From: JAKFDK01 sp036676195
GTDB taxonomy: Bacteria; Bacillota; Sulfobacillia; Symbiobacteriales; ZC4RG38
NCBI GenBank assembly: GCA_036676195.1
Contig: JAKFDK010000002.1
Location: 1 to 64,000, forward strand
Direction of reading: 5' to 3'
Length of the DNA: 64,000 bases
The position numbers and the translations under genes were made by a program. Below the pieces are notes generated by a model. The model had not been told where the DNA came from and did not search any database. It was given only the letters and a program-made list of their open reading frames with translations. Positions 59,917 through 64,000 of this stretch are shown piece after piece. Each line of letters begins with the position of its first letter. Within the stretch, counting starts at the first letter, position 1.

Positions 59917-60717
59917 CTACGAGCCGGCACCGGAATAGCGCCGCAGTCCGGTGATCCAGAACAGGTAAGCCAGATAGAAAAACAGCACGCCCACCAGCGG
60001 CGTCGCCCAGGCCAGCACGGGCAGAGGCAGCCGGCCGGCCTGGTCCAACAGGGCGTGGGCCGGGTAGTAGTTGACAAAGGCAAACGGAACGCCGACGGTC
60101 AGAATGGCCTGCAGGGTCTGGTGATAAATGTTGATCGGGTAATGCACCAGTTGCCGGGCCGGAAACACCAGCGTCCAGTAAAATGTGATGCTGCGGCGGG
60201 TGAAAAACGCCAGGGCGCCACACATGACCAGGGCACCGCCGAAAATCAGTCCGCCACCCAGGCCGGTGGCGACCAGATACAGCAGTTTCAGGGGCGTGAC
60301 CGTCAGCCCGGACACCCCCACCGCCCAGGTGATGGCACCGGCGGCAAAGACGAGTTGCCCCGCCCCGCCCACCGGCGAACTGCCCGCCAGGGCAGTCACA
60401 AACGGATGCACGGGTCGAACCAGGACCCGGTCGAAGGTGCCCTGGCGCACCTCCTCTTCGAAGCGGTGAAAATGGAAAAACAGGCTGACCGCCACACCCC
60501 AGGCCGCAATGGCCAGGGCATAGAGCAGAATCATGCCCTGCAGATCCCAGCCAGCCACCCGGGGAAAGCGCAGGGTCAGCCAGCGCAGGATCAAGAACTG
60601 ACCGCCATAGGTAATCACCATCGAAATGATCTGCACAATAAAATTAAACCGGTATTGCATTTGCGCCCTGGCCAGGGCCATGCTGAGCCGGAAGTAAACC
60701 CGAAGAGCGTGCAGCAA
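59917..60717 (-). CDS. ABC-2 type permease, second subunit
   Basis: The 266-residue protein has six hydrophobic segments and matches ABC-2/DUF990-like permeases (MQYRFNFIVQIISMVITYGGQF, FEEEVRQGTFDRVLVRPVHPF). The start is TTG 60717, seven bases before which lies GGGGGGATAGG and which sits just after the first permease; the open frame to 61302 is an overlap artefact. It would pair with 60723-61499 as a heterodimer. Confidence 0.85.
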   Translation of the reverse strand: MLHALRVYFRLSMALARAQMQYRFNFIVQIISMVITYGGQFLILRWLTLRFPRVAGWDLQGMILLYALAIAAWGVAVSLFFHFHRFEEEVRQGTFDRVLVRPVHPFVTALAGSSPVGGAGQLVFAAGAITWAVGVSGLTVTPLKLLYLVATGLGGGLIFGGALVMCGALAFFTRRSITFYWTLVFPARQLVHYPINIYHQTLQAILTVGVPFAFVNYYPAHALLDQAGRLPLPVLAWATPLVGVLFFYLAYLFWITGLRRYSGAGS

Positions 60718-60722
60718 TGGCC

Positions 60723-61499
60723 CTATCCCCCCATCACTGACAGCTTTCTGGCGCCGGCCCGCCAGATAGCCGCCAGCCCGACCACCCCGATCAGCGCCCA
60801 GGCTGCCTGAATGGCCAGCGCCCGGACCGCCGCCGGCCCGGTGAGGGCGCCGGTATACAGGGCCGACGGCACAAAATAAATGCCGGGGAAAGGCAGCCAT
60901 TCCGCCACCGCCGCCACCGCCTCCGGCAGGTACCACAATGGAAGAAACGCACCCGAAAGTGTCTGCATCAGTACCGAATACAGCATTTCGCCTTCGCTGA
61001 ACTGGACCGTCCACAGGGCGACGGACGACAGGCTGAAGCGCAGGGTGGCGTTGGTGATCCAGCCCAGCACAGCGCTGAGGACAAACAACCCGAAGGTGGA
61101 CCAGCCCGGCCAGTGCAGCACCCCGAGCAGGGGTGCCAGCAGCGCGTAGGCGGGCAGGGCGAACAGGAGCAGCCGGTAGAGCACCCGGCCGAAAAAGTCG
61201 CCCAGGAACCGGACCGGCATGTGCACCGGCTTGACCATTTCCAGGGCGACATCGCCCTGGCGGAAGCGGTCGTCCACCTCCCACAGCGGGAGGAAATGCC
61301 ACTGGGCCAGCAACTGGTTTACAAACACATACTCCAGCATGTGGGTCCTGGTCGCGGGGTCGTCACGCAGCACCGCCGACCAGATCGCCATGTTCAGGCC
61401 CAGAATCGTCAGGTTGCCAATGAGGTTCAACAGGGTTTCGATCCGATATGCCGTCATCTGGCGAAAGCCCTGGCGGACAAACGCATACAGTGCAATCAT
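60723..61499 (-). CDS. ABC-2 type permease, first subunit
   Basis: The 258-residue protein has six hydrophobic segments, with MTAYRIETLLNLIGNLTILG and FRQGDVALEMVKPVHMPVRF typical of the same permease group. AGGAGGG lies 12 bases before the ATG. Its stop is five bases before the TTG of the second permease. Confidence 0.86.
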   Translation of the reverse strand: MIALYAFVRQGFRQMTAYRIETLLNLIGNLTILGLNMAIWSAVLRDDPATRTHMLEYVFVNQLLAQWHFLPLWEVDDRFRQGDVALEMVKPVHMPVRFLGDFFGRVLYRLLLFALPAYALLAPLLGVLHWPGWSTFGLFVLSAVLGWITNATLRFSLSSVALWTVQFSEGEMLYSVLMQTLSGAFLPLWYLPEAVAAVAEWLPFPGIYFVPSALYTGALTGPAAVRALAIQAAWALIGVVGLAAIWRAGARKLSVMGG

Positions 61500-61677
61500 G
61501 AAGGATCTCTACCCTCCTGATCCACGTGATCTGTTCCGGCCGGGGGGGCGCCTCACTGGTAGAATACCCGCCCCTCTGCCCCTTGTCCAGACATGGTGCC
61601 ATCAGAGCTGCCCAATGCTTTCCGCTTGCGGCCCCACCAGCCCGGACGATACGCTGAAGGGTGGGAGGGCGCCGTAT

Positions 61678-62538
61678 ATGTTGCATCCAATGCTGCTCAC
61701 AGACGCTCCCACCGCCTTTAACGACCCGAATTGGCTATGGGAAATGAAATTTGACGGCATCCGCTGCCTGGCCGTCATCCATGCCGGCGATGTCCAGTTG
61801 TTGACCCGGCGCTGCAAGGATATGACCGCTCAGTTTCCCGAGGTATCAACGGCACTCCGGACCCTGATCGCCGGCCAGCCGGCCATTCTGGACGGAGAAC
61901 TGATCTGCCCGGCGGCGGACGGACGGCCCGACTTTTTCCCCGTGATCCGGCGCCTGGGTCTGAGCGACCCGGTCCGAATCACCCGGGCGGCCGTCGGCCA
62001 TCCGGCCTGTTTGCTGGTATTCGATGTCTTGGAACTGGGCGGGACCCGCCTCACCGCCAAACCACTGGAGGAGCGCAAGGCGATTCTGGCCGCCGCCCTG
62101 CCGCCCAGCCCTACCGTGCAGGTGGTGCCGACCTGGCCCGGCACCGCCGGCTGTACTCTGGCCGAGACGGTGGCCGCGCGGGATCTGGAGGGGTTGGTGG
62201 CCAAACGCCTGGGCAGTCCGTACCGGCCCGGTGCCCGCTCCCGGGACTGGATCAAGGTCAAGCAATGGAAGCAGGCCGAACTCACCCTGCTCGCTGTCCG
62301 CCATAAGCCGTTCGGTTGCCTGGTCGGTCAGCCCGGCGGACCCCCGCTGGGTGTGGTGGAGCTGGGCTGGCAGGCAGAGGATATGCAGGTGATCATGCGC
62401 CTGCTGCCTGACCTGAAGAACCGGGAAGCCGGGGGACTGATCTGGCTCAAACCCTACCTGCGCCTGCAGATCCGGCACCGGACCACACCGCAGGGACAGT
62501 TGCGGGAAGCGGTTTTCGCCGGCTTTGCCCTGCCATGA
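61678..62538 (+). CDS. ATP-dependent DNA ligase (LigD ligase-domain type)
   Basis: The 286-residue protein has an adenylation domain with motif I EMKFDGIRCLAV (Lys nucleophile at about 24), motif III-like CLLVFDVLEL, motif IV DLEGLVAKRLGSPYRPG and motif V SRDWIKVKQWKQAE, and a C-terminal OB-like domain. It equals the ligase part of LigD without polymerase or nuclease domains. GGGAGGG precedes the ATG. No ku gene is within the window, so end-joining is not proved. Confidence 0.9.
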   Translation: MLHPMLLTDAPTAFNDPNWLWEMKFDGIRCLAVIHAGDVQLLTRRCKDMTAQFPEVSTALRTLIAGQPAILDGELICPAADGRPDFFPVIRRLGLSDPVRITRAAVGHPACLLVFDVLELGGTRLTAKPLEERKAILAAALPPSPTVQVVPTWPGTAGCTLAETVAARDLEGLVAKRLGSPYRPGARSRDWIKVKQWKQAELTLLAVRHKPFGCLVGQPGGPPLGVVELGWQAEDMQVIMRLLPDLKNREAGGLIWLKPYLRLQIRHRTTPQGQLREAVFAGFALP

Positions 62539-62583
62539 CCGGTAAACCGGCGGACCTTTACGGCCTGGATTCACCCCCACTAT

Positions 62584-62619
62584 ACTGGCGTTCCCAAAGA
62601 CGGGAGCGCCAGTTTTTTT
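62584..62619 (+). terminator. Terminator of the ligase gene
   Basis: ACTGGCGTTCCC (62584-62595) pairs with GGGAGCGCCAGT (62602-62613) with one T-G pair, and TTTTTTT ends at 62619. Confidence 0.88.
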
Positions 62620-62627
62620 GATCTGCC

Positions 62628-62651
62628 GGGAGGGGCGCCGCGCCCCCTCCC
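62628..62651 (-). terminator. Hairpin after the small membrane protein gene
   Basis: GGGAGGGGCG (62628-62637) and CGCCCCCTCCC (62641-62651) pair with one bulged C around a three-base loop, next to the minus-strand stop at 62654. Confidence 0.55.
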
Positions 62652-62653
62652 GC

Positions 62654-63010
62654 CTATTGCCAGAAGGCCGCCCCGTGCAGCAAGCCCCGTACAACCAGTG
62701 TGGCCACCAGGACCGCCAGGGTCAGGACCGAACCGCCGCTCTCACCGAGGTCCCACAGCCCCAGAGTCAGCCAGCGCACCAGACGGCGCACCGCACCCTC
62801 CATGGTGGCCGGCGGGCAGTAACGGCGGCGGAGGGTATACTCCCATTGCGTCACCCGGCACTGCCCCTGGTTGGCGGCCATGCCCCAGGCCGGAGCAATA
62901 ATGAGGTTGCTGTGCACCCACCAGGGCAACCAGGGCGATACCAGGACCGCTGCAAAGTAGAACACATGCACGGCTGCCAGGGCATCGGCCGCCAGGCGGT
63001 AACGAACCAT
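62654..63010 (-). CDS. Small membrane protein, possibly DUF2784-like
   Basis: The 118-residue protein has hydrophobic segments at about 6-27, 35-48 and 92-112, and a central NQGQCRVTQWEYTLRRRY that resembles the C-P-L-T-x-x-E pattern of DUF2784. ATG follows GGAGGGGGGG. Function unknown; the family match is tentative. Confidence 0.65.
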   Translation of the reverse strand: MVRYRLAADALAAVHVFYFAAVLVSPWLPWWVHSNLIIAPAWGMAANQGQCRVTQWEYTLRRRYCPPATMEGAVRRLVRWLTLGLWDLGESGGSVLTLAVLVATLVVRGLLHGAAFWQ

Positions 63011-63031
63011 GCGGCCACCCCCCCTCCATGT

Positions 63032-63673
63032 TTACGCCCCCAGTCTCAGGTCCAAACCAGGCGGCTCCGCTGTCCAAATGGCGTTGCGGCCCTTCTCATA
63101 GCCCAACGCCACCAGCAGGTCAAAAACCGGGTCTACGGCGCGCAGGCGCCCGTCGGCGGGGATGACCCCCTGCACCACCGGCTGGCCGTTCACGGAGATG
63201 ACGGCAGTCCGGGGCCGCACCGTCTCCCACAGGCGCACCATCCAGTCGGCGATGCGCGGCAGGTATTGCGGATCGGTCGCCCAACCGAACTGCCAGACCT
63301 TCAGGCCATAAAGCAACGGGTCCTGGGCATAGGCCAGGGCGGGGGCATAGAATTCGCTGGTCAGGAGCGCCTCGTAACACTGCAGGAAATGCGCAAAGTC
63401 CGGAAAGGCCGCAAAGGCATCCTGCACCCGATTGGCCGGTGCATACTCCCACGTGCCCATGATCACCGGCTGTGCGCCATAGGCCCGCTGCCACTCCGCA
63501 AACTTGAGGCCGGCAAAGTTATGGCCGCGCTCAGCTAGCCCGGACAGGCCGCCGTCGGCATTCCAGGCTTCATGGGCCATTTGCGCACTGGCAAAACGAG
63601 CGGGAATCCGGGATCGGACTTCCAGGGCGTTGAGCAGAGGCAGGTGCGCGGTGGTCCACTCGTAAACGTTCAT
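63032..63673 (-). CDS. GH73-type glucosaminidase domain protein
   Basis: The 213-residue protein matches the FlgJ/GH73 muramidase-type domain: FASAQMAHEAWNADGGLSGLAERGHNFAGLK (catalytic Glu in HEA) and DFAHFLQCYEALL. A C-terminal segment (VISVNGQPVVQGVIPADGRLRA) looks like a copper-amine-oxidase-N type wall module. ATG 63673 follows AAGGAG. No signal peptide is visible, so release through lysis or a non-classical route would be needed; a forespore or phage-lysin role is possible. Confidence 0.82.
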   Translation of the reverse strand: MNVYEWTTAHLPLLNALEVRSRIPARFASAQMAHEAWNADGGLSGLAERGHNFAGLKFAEWQRAYGAQPVIMGTWEYAPANRVQDAFAAFPDFAHFLQCYEALLTSEFYAPALAYAQDPLLYGLKVWQFGWATDPQYLPRIADWMVRLWETVRPRTAVISVNGQPVVQGVIPADGRLRAVDPVFDLLVALGYEKGRNAIWTAEPPGLDLRLGA

Positions 63674-63733
63674 ACCGGCATACTCCTTATCTGCAGACAA
63701 CACGGCCGGCAGTCACCGCCAGCCGTCGGCCGA

Positions 63734-64000
63734 TTAGAGTTCCCGGGCATCCAGCCAGAATCCGTACTGGCGTAACTGCCGCCTGCGCTCCCGGTAGTCG
63801 GGCAATACCCCGGCCACCAGCCGCCAGAACGCCGGGCCGTGGGGGGGGAATAATCCCTTCAGGTGACAAATTTCGTGTACCAGTACATATTCCAGCAGCT
63901 CATGGGGTCCACCCCGTAAACGCTCAGAGATATAAATATTTCGGGTAACCAAGCTACACGAGCCCCAGCGTCGTTTTTGCCGCTTGAACCGTACCCGATT
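63734..64000 (-). CDS. YgjP-type (DUF45/WLM) metalloprotease, 5' end cut by the window
   Basis: The last 88 residues of this gene are present and the start lies beyond 64000. FKRQKRRWGSCS, NIYISERL, YVLVHEICHLKG (HExxH zinc motif) and HGPAFWRLVAGVLPDYRERRRQL are the typical YgjP/SprT-like pattern. In this family it is a zinc-dependent peptidase-like domain whose substrate is unknown. Confidence 0.85.
   Translation of the reverse strand, partial: NRVRFKRQKRRWGSCSLVTRNIYISERLRGGPHELLEYVLVHEICHLKGLFPPHGPAFWRLVAGVLPDYRERRRQLRQYGFWLDAREL

Overview
The window reads as the chromosome of a high-GC, spore-forming member of the Bacillota. The inference rests on an alpha/beta-type small acid-soluble spore protein (49261-49518), a YqhV-family protein, a PrkA-type kinase remnant, an FtsW/SpoVE-type protein, a Bacillus-like fadN-fadA-fadE order, strong AGGAGG-type ribosome binding sites and many GTG/TTG starts. 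No rRNA, tRNA, CRISPR array or intact insertion sequence was found. Species cannot be named from this alone; a high-GC lineage such as the Symbiobacteriales is a reasonable guess.

Left part. From 11538 down to 234 on the minus strand lies one tight operon: a small unknown protein, a three-subunit molybdenum hydroxylase, a cyclase-family hydrolase, the three AllF/AllG/AllH (FdrA/YlbE/YlbF) proteins, a carbamate kinase and an amidase. In E. coli AllFGH is oxamate carbamoyltransferase, so the operon looks like a self-contained route that opens an N-heterocycle, releases carbamoyl phosphate and makes ATP from it. Divergent from it is a stand-alone large serine recombinase followed by a 13-bp inverted repeat. 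Then come a methyltransferase, a 730-bp gap, a secreted coiled-coil protein, a prkA gene that has lost its 3' half, a PEP-synthase/rifampicin-phosphotransferase-like enzyme, a frameshifted DUF1835 gene, a diiron-type metallo-beta-lactamase-fold protein and a small membrane protein.

Middle part. A complete branched-chain-amino-acid-type ABC importer (livK, H, M, G, F; minus strand) borders a decayed stretch (26030-27890) with remnants of a TetR regulator, a thiolase and an alpha/beta hydrolase, plus repeats resembling an IS21-type end. Next is a glycolate oxidase operon (glcD, glcE, glcF) with a HisC-like aminotransferase, a sucrose-phosphate synthase/phosphatase-like pair, a protein built of octapeptide repeats, a GH15 glucoamylase with a palindromic operator over its promoter, the fadN-fadA-fadE beta-oxidation operon and an MFS exporter.

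Right part. DUF441, YqhV-like, DUF3048 lipoprotein and DUF4097 genes run on the plus strand, then a spore protein, an arginase preceded by three TGCATA repeats at a 14-bp period, an HhH DNA-glycosylase-like protein, a GIY-YIG-like protein and ftsW with a tautomerase. A visibly AT-richer island (about 53820-57640) carries an IetAS-type antiphage system whose protease gene has a one-base deletion just after the catalytic serine and an in-frame TGA. The end holds an ABC-2 exporter whose ATPase and permeases are separated by uvsE, an ATP-dependent DNA ligase, a small membrane protein, a GH73-type glucosaminidase and a YgjP-type metalloprotease cut by the window edge.
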